Positions 28,050 through 36,727 of a DNA stretch of 64,000 nucleotides are shown here, in pieces; position 1 is the first letter of the stretch; each line of letters starts with the position of its first letter. The notes beneath the pieces were generated by a model. The model saw nothing but the letters and a program-made list of their open reading frames with translations. It had not been told where the DNA came from and made no database searches. This stretch comes from Azophilus sp965221755 (lineage in GTDB: Bacteria > Pseudomonadota > Gammaproteobacteria > Pseudomonadales > Azotimanducaceae): positions 1,736,001 through 1,800,000 of the forward strand of contig OZ244921.1 of the NCBI GenBank assembly GCA_965221755.1. The letters run 5' to 3'. A program made the position numbers and the translations under genes.

Positions 28050-28550
28050 ATGCTGATCGTTCTGTACTTCTTCTGGCGCGTGTGCCTGCTGCGCCACAAT
28101 CCCGAAATCGTGCCCAAGCACCCGTACTTCCTGTTCTTGGTGCTAGTGGCCAATCTGGCGTGCAGCATCACGCTATCCACAATCATCTCCGGGGAGCCCG
28201 CCCTGCGCATCGCCACCGGGGTTGTGGTCTCGGTCGCCACCTTGGGCTCCCTCGTTTACCTGATCTGCAGCCTGCGCGGCGCCAGCGACCGCTTCGTTTG
28301 GACCATGTCGGTTCTGCTCGGCTGCGACTTGGTCCTGACCGCCATCTTTGCGGTGATCGTGCCCCTTGCGCGGATGCTCAACGAACTCGCGGTCATTGCC
28401 GCCTACGCCGCCTTCATGATCTGGTCGGCCACTGTGTTCGGCTTCATTCTGTCCCGGTCGCTGAAGTCGCCCATGGCCCTAGGCGTCGGTCTCGCCTTCA
28501 GCATGATGCTGATCAGCACCGGCCTCGCCAGCTTGGCCAGCGGCGGGTGA
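28050..28550 (+). CDS. multi-pass membrane protein, unknown function
   Basis: 166 residues with about five membrane helices (for example FLFLVLVANLACSITLSTII and LGCDLVLTAIFAVIVPLARM). No recognised family. Its stop codon overlaps the GTG start of mpl (GTGA), so the two are translationally coupled; a role in envelope biology is possible but unproven. Confidence 0.65.
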   Translation: MLIVLYFFWRVCLLRHNPEIVPKHPYFLFLVLVANLACSITLSTIISGEPALRIATGVVVSVATLGSLVYLICSLRGASDRFVWTMSVLLGCDLVLTAIFAVIVPLARMLNELAVIAAYAAFMIWSATVFGFILSRSLKSPMALGVGLAFSMMLISTGLASLASGG

Positions 28551-29950
28551 GGATTTACTTCCTCGGCATCGGCGGCACGCTGATGGGCAGCTTGGCGCTG
28601 CTCGCCAAGCAGCAGGGCCATGACGTAAGCGGCTCCGACAAGCGCATCCACCCGCCGATGAGCGACTTGTTGGCGGCGGACGGCATCACCGTTCACGAGG
28701 GCTTTGACGCCGCCCAACTGCAGCCGTCCCCGGACCTGGTCGTCATCGGCAACGCCGGGCTGCCCAGGGGCGCGGACTCGGTGGAGCACATTCTCAACCG
28801 AGGGCTGCGCTACGTCTCCGGGGCCGAGTGGCTGGGCACCAACCTGCTGCGGGAACGATGGGTGTTGGCCGTGTCAGGCACCCACGGCAAAACCACCACC
28901 ACCAGCATGCTGGCTTGGATCTTGAACTGCGGCGGATTTGACCCCGGCTATCTGATCGGCGGCGCGCCCAAGAACTTCGAGCGTTCGGCGCACTTAGGTC
29001 AGGCACCCTACTTTGTGGTGGAGGCGGACGAGTATGACACTTCCTATTTCGACCGCCGTTCAAAATTCCTCCACTACCAGCCGCGCACCCTCATCATCAA
29101 CAACCTGGAGCATGACCACGCTGACATCTTCAAGGACGTGGACGCGATCAAGACGCAGTTCCACCAATTGCTGCGCATGGTGCCGGGAGAGGGACTGGTC
29201 ATCGCGCCAACTGACGACGGCAACGTCAACAGCCTGCTCCGCGCTGGCTGCTGGACGCCGGTGGCCCGCATCGGCGCAGCAGGGCCAAGCCGAGCGCAGG
29301 CGATGGACAACGGCGAGCGCTGGTCGGCAATCAACGCCAACGCCGACGGCAGCGCATTCGACGTCGCCTTGAACGGCCGAACCCTAGGTCGCGTCTCGTG
29401 GTCCATGTTCGGCCTGCACAATGCCGGCAACGCGTTGGGCGCCATTGCCGCCGCCCGCCACGCCGGGGTGGCGCCCGCATTGGCCATTGAAGCCCTAGCG
29501 GATTTCTCCGGCGTCAAGCGCCGCCTTGAAGTGATTGCCGAAGTCGGCAAGACGACCCTTTACGACGACTTCGCCCATCATCCAACCGCCATTCGCAAAA
29601 CCCTCCAGAGCCTGCGCAACCGGGTTGGCGGCGATGAGATTCTGGCCATCATCGAACCGCGCACCCACACCATGTCGCTGGGCACCCTGCGCGATGCCTT
29701 GGCCAACTGCTGCGCGGCCGCCGATCGGGCGTTTTGGTTCCGCAGCGCCAACATCGAATGGGACGTCGCCGCCCTGACTGCGGAATGCGTTGTGCCCGCC
29801 CAGCACTTTTCCGATCTCCCGCACCTCATCAAGCAAGTGTGCGAACTGCCGAAGCAGCGGCGGCATGTGGTCATCATGTCCAACGGCGACTTTGGCAACA
29901 TTTACGATAAGCTCCCCGCCGCCTTGCGCAGCAGCAATGTGAAGGCCTGA
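28547..29950 (+). CDS. mpl: UDP-N-acetylmuramate:L-Ala-gamma-D-Glu-meso-DAP ligase Mpl
   Basis: A 467-residue Mur-ligase-family enzyme: the N-terminal IYFLGIGGTLMGSLALLAKQ, ATP-binding VSGTHGKTTTTSMLAW, and central EADEYDTSYFDRRSKF and NNLEHDHADIF. It reattaches recovered murein tripeptide to UDP-MurNAc in peptidoglycan recycling. The GTG start at 28547 overlaps the upstream stop; a longer frame running back to 28082 is an overlap artefact. Confidence 0.95.
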   Translation: MRIYFLGIGGTLMGSLALLAKQQGHDVSGSDKRIHPPMSDLLAADGITVHEGFDAAQLQPSPDLVVIGNAGLPRGADSVEHILNRGLRYVSGAEWLGTNLLRERWVLAVSGTHGKTTTTSMLAWILNCGGFDPGYLIGGAPKNFERSAHLGQAPYFVVEADEYDTSYFDRRSKFLHYQPRTLIINNLEHDHADIFKDVDAIKTQFHQLLRMVPGEGLVIAPTDDGNVNSLLRAGCWTPVARIGAAGPSRAQAMDNGERWSAINANADGSAFDVALNGRTLGRVSWSMFGLHNAGNALGAIAAARHAGVAPALAIEALADFSGVKRRLEVIAEVGKTTLYDDFAHHPTAIRKTLQSLRNRVGGDEILAIIEPRTHTMSLGTLRDALANCCAAADRAFWFRSANIEWDVAALTAECVVPAQHFSDLPHLIKQVCELPKQRRHVVIMSNGDFGNIYDKLPAALRSSNVKA

Positions 29951-30191
29951 ACCCGCCCAGAAATCGAAGGAAGACCAGTGCTGACTTCAGCATTGCGATG
30001 ACCGCCCATCAAACGGCTTGGCGCCAGCGCAACATCTCTTCAGATGAATTAGCCACATGGCAGAGCAAGCCCTACCCGTGGATTGCGCCCCGGGCCTTTG
30101 GGGAGAGGGTCTCTGGCCGGGCATCCGGTCAGGCTCGGACAATCCTCCATGCTTCATGCAGCGGTTCTAGTCTGACGGTCAGCGCCAGAGT

Positions 30192-30528
30192 CTAGCAGCT
30201 CGGCTTTTGGGTATATCCCATGTCGATATAGTCTGCGCGGATCGTATCGCCATCCTCCGCCACAACGTGGAAAACCTGTTCACCGCTTAAGTTCACGGGA
30301 CCACCGGACCCTCTGTTGATGGCCCTCTCCGATGGTTATGGTGTTTGTGGGGTCGCTGCCCCTACCAAAACCGTAGTCTCCTTCTCCCGACCAGACTCTG
30401 CCGGTGGTGATGCTGCACGGCGTCTGCGCCAAGGTCGGCGCGGCCAGCGTCCCGGCGAGAATGGCGCCGCAGGCGGCGATAGAGAATAGGGGTGAAAATT
30501 TTTGGGAATTATGCAGCAAAATCCGCAA
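30192..30528 (-). pseudogene. small secreted protein gene with a one-base frameshift
   Basis: ATG 30528 encodes MRILLHNSQKF, a signal peptide (FSIAACGAILAGTLAAPTLA) and a mature part up to about SDPTNTITIGE. The continuation in the next frame, ERAINRGSGGPVNLSGEQVF then HVVAEDGDTIRADYIDMGY and TQKPSC stop at 30192, is equally protein-like. The total length is 337 bases, one more than a multiple of three, so a single-base shift near 30320 would restore about 111 codons. No family recognised. Confidence 0.5.
30501..30523 (+). repeat. short segment shared with 63237-63259
   Basis: TTTGGGAATTATGCAGCAAA and the next three bases match TTTGGGACTTATGTAGCAAA at 63237 with two changes; a GC-rich stretch and a CGGGTCA motif follow both. 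It may be an eroded mobile-element end. It overlaps the start of the small secreted protein gene. Confidence 0.4.
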
Positions 30529-30589
30529 GCCTGCCCCGACAACCCCGCCCCGGTAGCGGGTCAGTTTGAAGCATTTGAAACATGTCTTT

Positions 30590-30620
30590 GTGCGGGCTCA
30601 GAAACATTTCCGAACTTCCT
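30590..30620 (+). repeat. R-element copy 3 (tail only)
   Basis: TGTGCGGGCTCAGAAACATT followed by TCCGAAC matches the R-element tail, but neither hairpin follows. It is a solo tail between the broken secreted-protein gene and the cyclase-family gene. Confidence 0.65.
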
Positions 30621-30799
30621 CCCCGGGCCTCTTTGGAAAAATCCCCCCGATCGTGTGCCGTCACATGAGTTGCCGGACGGTCTCCAACTGGCTATAAGGA
30701 ACTTCCGGCATGCTCCGAGGGGCTTTCGTTGGCTGCAGCGACATAGCCCCCGCTTTAGGGCCTCTTGCAATTGATCGGAATCACGCAAGGAGAACCATC

Positions 30800-31735
30800 T
30801 TGAAAACCAGGTTCGGATTGACCGCCGCCCTGCTCATCGCGCCCTTTGCCAGTTGGGGGGACGACGCTTGGCACCCGTCCAAATACGGCGCTGACGACAC
30901 CTTGGGGGCCATCAACAACCTTTCCCCGGAAAAGGTGGTCGCCGCCGCCCGGCTCGTCAAGACCGGCAAGGTTTACCGCTTGGGGGTAACCACCGGGGCG
31001 GACTCGCCAGCTTACCCGCCAAGGCAGTACGCCATGACCATACTGCAGCTCGACGACGGCACCGGCACGCCGCTCGGCATCAATCGCGCCACCGGCAACG
31101 ACGACCTGATGACGCTGTGGATGGGCATCGGCAGCCAGCTCGACGGCTTGGGACACATGGGCATCGACCACGTTTACTACAACGGCAACCGGGCCCAGGA
31201 CTTCGTCGTGCCCACCGGCCTGACCAAGCTGAGCATCCACGAGTTGCCGCCCATCGTCAGCCGCGGCGTGCTGCTGGACATGGCCAAGCTGGCCGGCCAA
31301 AACCCCATGCCGGAGGGCATGGCCTTCAATCGCAAGGAAATCATGACCGCCCAAGCCGCCCAAGGCGTCCGGATCGAGCAGGGCGACGTCGTGCTTTTCC
31401 ACACTGGCTGGCTGAACGTCATGGACGCCGACCCGGAACGCTTCATGGCTGGCCAGCCAGGTCTTGGCGTCGATGGCGCCCGCTATCTGGCCGAATTGGG
31501 CGTGGTGGCAGTTGGCGCGGACACTTGGGCCTTGGAAGTGCTGCCTCCCGAAGATCCCGAACAAGCCTTCCCCGTGCATCCGGAACTGCTGGCCAAGAAC
31601 GGCGTGTACATTCTTGAGAACATGGACACCCGGGAACTTGCGGCCGACGGCGCGACGGAATTCCTGTTCGTGTTGGGCGTGCCAAGATTCGAGGGCGCCG
31701 TGCAAGCGGTGATCAATCCAGTGGCCATCCGTTGA
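30800..31735 (+). CDS. exported cyclase-family (kynurenine formamidase-like) protein
   Basis: 311 residues. A TTG start at 30800 is favoured: AAGGAG precedes it by 6-8 bases and it gives a signal peptide (MKTRFGLTAALLIAPFASWG). The mature protein fits the PF04199 cyclase family, with GSQLDGLGHMGIDHVYYNG in the metal-binding region, GVLLDMAKLAGQ and GDVVLFHTGWL. Family members hydrolyse amides or lactones in a metal-dependent way; the substrate is unknown. Confidence 0.82.
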   Translation: MKTRFGLTAALLIAPFASWGDDAWHPSKYGADDTLGAINNLSPEKVVAAARLVKTGKVYRLGVTTGADSPAYPPRQYAMTILQLDDGTGTPLGINRATGNDDLMTLWMGIGSQLDGLGHMGIDHVYYNGNRAQDFVVPTGLTKLSIHELPPIVSRGVLLDMAKLAGQNPMPEGMAFNRKEIMTAQAAQGVRIEQGDVVLFHTGWLNVMDADPERFMAGQPGLGVDGARYLAELGVVAVGADTWALEVLPPEDPEQAFPVHPELLAKNGVYILENMDTRELAADGATEFLFVLGVPRFEGAVQAVINPVAIR

Positions 31736-31757
31736 TCAACGGGAGTCTGGGCAGCTG

Positions 31758-31964
31758 ATGGCCCGCCGCAAAGGCAGGCGGGGGCTGGTCGCAGTCGGAG
31801 TCGGCGGTTCTTTCGTGGCCCTGTTGGCGGTGTTCGGCTGGCTGGCCGCAGAGCGGGTGGTCACCCCGCAAATGGCCGTGCTCATGGGCGTGGCCACGTT
31901 CGGCTTCTACGTCGGGTTCGGAATCCTGATCGCGGTGTTCCGCATGGTCAGCCGGCTGGAGTGA
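31758..31964 (+). CDS. small two-helix membrane protein
   Basis: 68 residues: a basic N-terminus (MARRKGRRG), then two hydrophobic helices (VAVGVGGSFVALLAVFGWLA and MAVLMGVATFGFYVGFGILI). It lies 22 bases after the cyclase-family gene and is probably in the same transcript. Function unknown. Confidence 0.6.
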   Translation: MARRKGRRGLVAVGVGGSFVALLAVFGWLAAERVVTPQMAVLMGVATFGFYVGFGILIAVFRMVSRLE

Positions 31965-31973
31965 GGGCGCGCC

Positions 31974-32114
31974 TCAGCGGAACACGCACTCCGAGGGAAC
32001 CCAGTCCTTCGCATAGCGGTCGGCCATTGCCAGCCAGTGGGCGATCCTTTGTTCCGGTGGACGATCCTCACCCCAGTATTTTGGTTGACTGATCCAAGAT
32101 GCGGAATTCCTCAT
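31974..32114 (-). CDS. possible 46-residue ORF overlapping the methyltransferase 3' end
   Basis: ATG 32114 opens a frame reading MRNSASWISQPKYWGED, then RPPEQRIAHWLAMADRY and AKDWVPSECVFR, stop at 31974. The composition is protein-like and it is the only good frame in the gap. It may be a small protein or the leftover tail of a gene displaced by the methyltransferase. No family recognised. Confidence 0.35.
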   Translation of the reverse strand: MRNSASWISQPKYWGEDRPPEQRIAHWLAMADRYAKDWVPSECVFR

Positions 32115-33156
32115 AGTCCAGATCCATGACCTGAAACAGCGAGACATCCGAGTCCATGTTTAGGTCGAATCTTGGTGCATGTGAAAGACGAACATGAACC
32201 ATGGCATCTTCATAGCGTCGCCAGCGCACCTCGGGGTTGCCTCCGCCTTTGCCGTAAATGATATGAATCGTTGATACCCCTGCGGTTCGCTGACCTTTAT
32301 TCAGGCGATAGTGCCATTGGATGTTTCCATGATGTTCGGCTCGGATGGTCGTTGCCGGGCGGTTCGCCACCAAGCGTCTCGAACCTTGGTCCGGGCTTCT
32401 GGCCGCCTTGCTCCACCGATGCGCGATTGCCGGATTCTCAGCCACCGACTCAAGATCGCCCAACGCCTCGGCAGCCGTCACCCATTGCAAGACCGGCGAG
32501 GGGTGCTGAAAGTCAACGCCTGACTTAACGCCGACCAGAAAAATACGCTCGCGCATTTGGGGAACGCCGTAATCAGCCGCTAAATACAGCTTAGGCGAAA
32601 TAGAGTATCCGGTGGCTTCGAAATCGGAGAGCATTTGGTCAAAGAAGGCCTTTCCGTGCGACATCAGCAGACCCTTGACATTCTCGGCCACGAAGGCTTG
32701 AGGCCGCAATCGCTGAATCGCTTCGACCATGTACTGGTACAGCACCGTCCGCCGGCCATCCTTGCCTTGTCGTTTGCCGTTGATCGAAACGTCCTGACAA
32801 GGAAAGCCGCCTATGACGACATCCGCCTCCTTCGGCAAGCTGCTGAGAGCATCAGCAACATCGCTGCACAGTATTTCCTTGCCAAGGTTGAGGCGGTAGG
32901 TTGCGCAAGCGGAAGGGTCAACGTCGTTCGCCCAAATCACTTCGTAAGGCAACTCCCCGTAAAGCCGCTGGCCGAACTGGAATCCGCCCAGAAAGCCCAC
33001 GTCCATGCCCCCACATCCCGAAAAGGGGCTGACGACCTTCCACTTGGCTGCGGGCGCATCGACCGGGCGGCAAAACCGGCCATCAAGTCCGCCGGGAGCC
33101 AAGCCTTCGGTCCGTTGACCATCACTGACATCCAGCTTTGGGAGCGGCATCGACAT
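32068..33156 (-). CDS. C5-cytosine DNA methyltransferase, aberrant C-terminus
   Basis: 362 residues. Motif I (SPFSGCGGMDVGF), motif IV with catalytic Cys (GGFPCQDVSINGKR), motif VI (FVAENVKGLL) and motif VIII (GVPQMRERIFLVG) are clear, then a motif IX-like RPATTIRAEHHGN. After that the usual RxLTxREAARxQxFPD segment and motif X (GNAVPP) are missing; the last about 70 residues (from GVSTIHIIYG) do not resemble a methyltransferase. It may be inactive or have a replaced end. No restriction nuclease is adjacent. Confidence 0.82.
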   Translation of the reverse strand: MSMPLPKLDVSDGQRTEGLAPGGLDGRFCRPVDAPAAKWKVVSPFSGCGGMDVGFLGGFQFGQRLYGELPYEVIWANDVDPSACATYRLNLGKEILCSDVADALSSLPKEADVVIGGFPCQDVSINGKRQGKDGRRTVLYQYMVEAIQRLRPQAFVAENVKGLLMSHGKAFFDQMLSDFEATGYSISPKLYLAADYGVPQMRERIFLVGVKSGVDFQHPSPVLQWVTAAEALGDLESVAENPAIAHRWSKAARSPDQGSRRLVANRPATTIRAEHHGNIQWHYRLNKGQRTAGVSTIHIIYGKGGGNPEVRWRRYEDAMVHVRLSHAPRFDLNMDSDVSLFQVMDLDYEEFRILDQSTKILG

Positions 33157-33245
33157 TCGATTGGCTTCGGTTCAGATCAAAAGCGGGGGCATTGATGAAT
33201 GCCAGCATGGCTCGCTTCGCCTTGCCACAAAGGCGATCAAAACCG

Positions 33246-34982
33246 TCAAAACCACTCGTCCGGCATGTCCATCAGGGATGGCGCGCCGGCGCGAATGCTG
33301 CGTTCGAGGGCTTCCGTCCTCGGCAGCAGCTTGTCGTAGAAGAACGTGGCGGTGCGCCGCTTCGCTTGGCCGAAGGCATCGTCTCCCGCCGCTTTGGCCA
33401 TGCGCGCCCAAAGCCAGGCGTAGATGGTGAGGCCCGTCAACTCCAAGTAGTCCGTGGACGCCGCGCCGGGCAGGTTGGCGTCGTTGGGCGCCTCAGCCAC
33501 CACCCAATCGGTGATGCCTGCGAGCCGATCCAAGGCATCGCGCAACGCGGGAGCGTATTCGGGGGGCGCTGGGTCGGCGGCCATTTGGTCGATCAGCCGA
33601 CGCATGGCGCCGCCGCCGTCCCGGAGTACCTTGCGGGTGATGAGGTCGAGTGCCTGAATGCCGTTGGTGCCCTCATAGATCGATGCGATCCGAGCGTCGC
33701 GCACGATCTGCTCCATGCCCCACTCCTTGATGTAGCCGTGGCCGCCGAGCACCTGTTGGGCCATGACCGCGCTCTCGAAGCCCCTGTCGCTGAGAAACGC
33801 CTTGGCGATCGGCGTCAGCAACTCCGCAAGCGCTTGGCTTTCGGCATCATCCCTGTGCTTGGCGGCATCGAGGCTGCGCCCAACCAACATGGCGAACGCA
33901 CGGCCCGCTTCGGTGTAGGCGCGCATCGTGAGCAGCAGGCGGCGCACGTCCGGATGCGCCAGCAGCGAGTCCGCCTCGGCGCCGGGTTTTTGCGGACCGG
34001 TGGGCGCCCGGCCCTGCAGGCGGTCCTTGGCGTAGGCAGCGGCTTGCTGATAGGCCAGTTCGCCCGCGCCAAGCCCTTGCAGGCCGACCGACAGACGCTC
34101 GTAGTTCATCATGGTGAACATGCACGCCAGGCCCGCGTTCTCCTCGCCCACCCGATAGCCAACGGCGCCGTCGTAGTTCATCACGTTGGTGGAACTGGCC
34201 AGCACTCCCATCTTGTGTTCGATGGAGCCGCTGGCCACCGCATTGCGCGGGCCGAGGGAGCCGTCCGGTTTCGGAATGAACTTCGGCACGATGAACAGGC
34301 TGATGCCCCGGGTGCCCGCCGGCGCGCCGACGATGCGGGCGAGCACTAAGTGAACGATGTTCTCCGCTAGGTCGTGCTCGCCGCTGGTGATGAAGATCTT
34401 GGTGCCGGTGATGCGGTAGGCGCCATCGCCGGCATCCTCGGCCCGAGTGCGCAGCAGGCCCAAATCGGTGCCCGCGTGGGCTTCGGTGAGATCCATGGCG
34501 CCGGTCCATTCACCGCTGTAGAGCTTGGGCAGATAGAGCGCCTTCTGGGCTTCGCTGCCATGAGCGTCAATGCATATGGAAGCGCCCAAGGACAGGGTGC
34601 CGTACAGGTACAGGCTGGCGTTGGCGCTCCACAACATCTCCTCAATCAGGCAGGCCACGAGCTTCGGCATCCCCATGCCGCCATAGGCCGGGTTGCCGGA
34701 CACGCCCAGCCAGCCGCCCTCGCTCATCGCTTTGAAGGCGGGCCTGAATGCCGCGGGCGCCTGCACGGCGCCATCGGTCCAGCGGCAGCCCTCCTGGTCC
34801 CCTAGCTGATTGACCGGCGCCATCACCTCGCTGGCCAGCTTGCCCGCTTCCCGCAGCACCGCCCGCACCACGTCCTCGCTGAAGTCGGCAAACCCAGGCA
34901 CGTCAGCCCACTCCTGGGTGACGTCAAAAAGGTTGAACAGCAGGAACTCCAAGTCCTGCTCCGGCGCTTGATAGTGCAGCAT
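33246..34982 (-). CDS. acyl-CoA dehydrogenase with C-terminal extension (DmdC/AcdA-like)
   Basis: 578 residues from ATG 34982 (MLHYQAPEQDLEFLLFNLFD). It has the N-terminal PF12418-type segment, the central GAMDLTEAHAGTDLGLLRTR FAD region, IARIYEGT-like IASIYEGTNGIQALDL near the active site, and a PF12806-type C-terminal domain. This architecture is shared by 3-methylmercaptopropionyl-CoA dehydrogenase (DmdC) and uncharacterised fatty acyl-CoA dehydrogenases; the substrate is not decided. Longer in-frame starts run into intergenic DNA. Confidence 0.88.
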   Translation of the reverse strand: MLHYQAPEQDLEFLLFNLFDVTQEWADVPGFADFSEDVVRAVLREAGKLASEVMAPVNQLGDQEGCRWTDGAVQAPAAFRPAFKAMSEGGWLGVSGNPAYGGMGMPKLVACLIEEMLWSANASLYLYGTLSLGASICIDAHGSEAQKALYLPKLYSGEWTGAMDLTEAHAGTDLGLLRTRAEDAGDGAYRITGTKIFITSGEHDLAENIVHLVLARIVGAPAGTRGISLFIVPKFIPKPDGSLGPRNAVASGSIEHKMGVLASSTNVMNYDGAVGYRVGEENAGLACMFTMMNYERLSVGLQGLGAGELAYQQAAAYAKDRLQGRAPTGPQKPGAEADSLLAHPDVRRLLLTMRAYTEAGRAFAMLVGRSLDAAKHRDDAESQALAELLTPIAKAFLSDRGFESAVMAQQVLGGHGYIKEWGMEQIVRDARIASIYEGTNGIQALDLITRKVLRDGGGAMRRLIDQMAADPAPPEYAPALRDALDRLAGITDWVVAEAPNDANLPGAASTDYLELTGLTIYAWLWARMAKAAGDDAFGQAKRRTATFFYDKLLPRTEALERSIRAGAPSLMDMPDEWF

Positions 34983-35112
34983 GGGGAGGAGCCTTCGTTG
35001 CTTGGGGGGCCATTCTAGCTTGTCAGCCAAAAGTTGCGCATGGCGGATTTCCCACATCCAATGGCGGCGATCGCCACTGGCGCGCAGCGGGCCGGCATGG
35101 CAAAACAACCGC

Positions 35113-35790
35113 ATGAACCTCATCGACCTGCTCCTGCCGCGGGTTTGCCGACTGTGCGACCTGCCGATCAACGCCGACCTCGACCTCTGCCCACCCTGTT
35201 GGCGAAGCCTGCCTTGGAACAGGCTGCCGTGCTGGCGTTGCGCCGCGCCGCTGCCGGCCGGTTCCGGACCGTGCCGCCGTTGCGCCCTCAAGCCGCCGCC
35301 GTTCCAGCGCGCCATCGCTCCGCTGCTGTTCGAGGACGCCGTGCCAAGGCTCATTCACGCCATCAAGTTCGGCAAGGGCTACAGCCAAGCCAAGCTGCTA
35401 AGCCGCCTGCTGGGCGATGCCGCAGCCGCAGCCAACGACCCCTTGCCTGACCTGCTGGTGCCAGTGCCGCTGACAACGGGCCGCATTCTCCGCCGCGGCC
35501 ACAACCAAGCCATCCTGCTGGCCGCGCCCTTGGCCCGCCGCTTCGGCATCCCCCTTGAGCGCAGGGCGGCGCGCCGCGTCGGCCGCACGCCGCCGCAGCG
35601 CGGCCAATCACGCGCCGCCCGCGCCCGCAGCGTGCGCGGCGCATTCAAGGTCGATCGTCCTTTGACGGGCACGGTCGCCATCGTCGATGACGTGATGACC
35701 ACGGGGGCAACCACCGCGGAATTGGCGCGTGCGCTGCTGGAGGCGGGGGCCGATGAGGTTGTGGTTTGGGCAGCGGCTCGGGTCGGTTGA
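35113..35790 (+). CDS. comF: ComF-family phosphoribosyltransferase-like protein
   Basis: 225 residues: an N-terminal zinc-finger-like segment (CRLCDLPINADLDLCPPCW, then CWRCAAPL and CRRCALKPP) and a C-terminal PRPP-binding loop (VAIVDDVMTTGATTAELARA). ComF proteins are linked to DNA uptake and recombination. ATG 35113 (MNLIDLLLPRVCRLC) fits the family start. It is divergent from the acyl-CoA dehydrogenase gene. Confidence 0.9.
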   Translation: MNLIDLLLPRVCRLCDLPINADLDLCPPCWRSLPWNRLPCWRCAAPLPAGSGPCRRCALKPPPFQRAIAPLLFEDAVPRLIHAIKFGKGYSQAKLLSRLLGDAAAAANDPLPDLLVPVPLTTGRILRRGHNQAILLAAPLARRFGIPLERRAARRVGRTPPQRGQSRAARARSVRGAFKVDRPLTGTVAIVDDVMTTGATTAELARALLEAGADEVVVWAAARVG

Positions 35791-35854
35791 ACCGCTCTTT
35801 GCGACGGCTGCCGGGCCAGTCAGTTCATGGGCCCAAGCCCCGGGGGAGGAAGTC

Positions 35855-35939
35855 CCGATATGTTTCTTAAGCCCGCACAGACAGGCACAGGCGCACCCGC
35901 TTCGCGGGTGCGGACGGAGTTTCGCTGGCGCGAAACTCC
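35855..35939 (-). repeat. R-element copy 4 (rearranged order)
   Basis: The tail complement (GATATGTTTCTTAAGCCCGC) is followed by hairpin GCACCCGCTTCGCGGGTGC and hairpin GGAGTTTCGC/GCGAAACTCC. Read in tail orientation, the hairpins lie before the tail, unlike the other copies. It is 64 bases after comF and 47 before modA. Confidence 0.75.
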
Positions 35940-35986
35940 GCGCTCGTCGCTTCTTCGCTCCTGCGCAATTCCGCTAGACTAGGCCA

Positions 35987-36727
35987 ATGGCCATCCCCCC
36001 CCCTGTCGCTTGGGCCTTGTTGGCGTTGTGCTGGACTCAGGCCCAAGGCAGCGCCGGGGGACCGCTGAAAGTCGCGGTGGCGGCTAATTTTCGTGCGGCC
36101 TTCGTCGTTGTCGGGGCCGAATTTGAGCGGGTTCGGAGCTTGGAGCTTGCACCGGTTTTCGGCTCCTCCGGGCTGCTTGCCACCCAGATACGCCAAGGTG
36201 CGCCCTTTGCGGCCTTCCTGTCAGCCGATATGGCCAGACCCGAGGCATTGGTGCGCGCCGGCTTGGCGGCGGGGCCGGTCAGGGTCTATGCCAAAGGCCG
36301 GGTGGCGCTCTGGACGCCTAAGGGCCATGCCAGTCCCGCGGCCCTGGAAGCTGGCCGCGTCGGCCTGCCCAACCCAAGACTGGCGCCCTACGGCCAAGCC
36401 GCAGTGGAATGCATGCAGGCGTTGGGGACTTGGGAGGGCGTTCAGAACCGGCTGGTGTTCGGCAACAACGTGGCTCAAGTCGGGCATTTCCTAGCCTCCG
36501 GCTCCTTGCCCGCAGGTTTTGTCGCCCTTGCCCAGCTCATGGCGGTCGATGCGCCGCCGGAGCGCTTCTGGGTCTGCCCGGAAGACACCCACCGGCCGAT
36601 CGAGCAGGGCGCTGTAGTGGTGCGGCGCAGCCCCATGGCGACGGAGGCCCACGGATTGCTGGACTTCATCACGGCGCCGGCCCGTCAAATGCGCCTCAGG
36701 CTGTTGGGCTACGGCGCCGATGGCTGA
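35987..36727 (+). CDS. modA: molybdate ABC transporter substrate-binding protein
   Basis: 246 residues. An N-terminal signal-like segment (VAWALLALCWTQAQG) is followed by LKVAVAANFRAAFVVVG, FGSSGLLATQIRQGAP and FLSADMARPEALV, typical ModA ligand-binding motifs. It captures molybdate (or tungstate) in the periplasm. It overlaps modB by 8 bases. A molybdenum hydroxylase operon starts at 63.3 kb. Confidence 0.9.
   Translation: MAIPPPVAWALLALCWTQAQGSAGGPLKVAVAANFRAAFVVVGAEFERVRSLELAPVFGSSGLLATQIRQGAPFAAFLSADMARPEALVRAGLAAGPVRVYAKGRVALWTPKGHASPAALEAGRVGLPNPRLAPYGQAAVECMQALGTWEGVQNRLVFGNNVAQVGHFLASGSLPAGFVALAQLMAVDAPPERFWVCPEDTHRPIEQGAVVVRRSPMATEAHGLLDFITAPARQMRLRLLGYGADG

Noticed and set aside
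28082..28546. N-terminal extension of Mpl of 155 residues
   Set aside because: It overlaps the membrane-protein gene in another frame and is Arg/His-rich; Mpl begins at the GTG before IYFLGIGGT.
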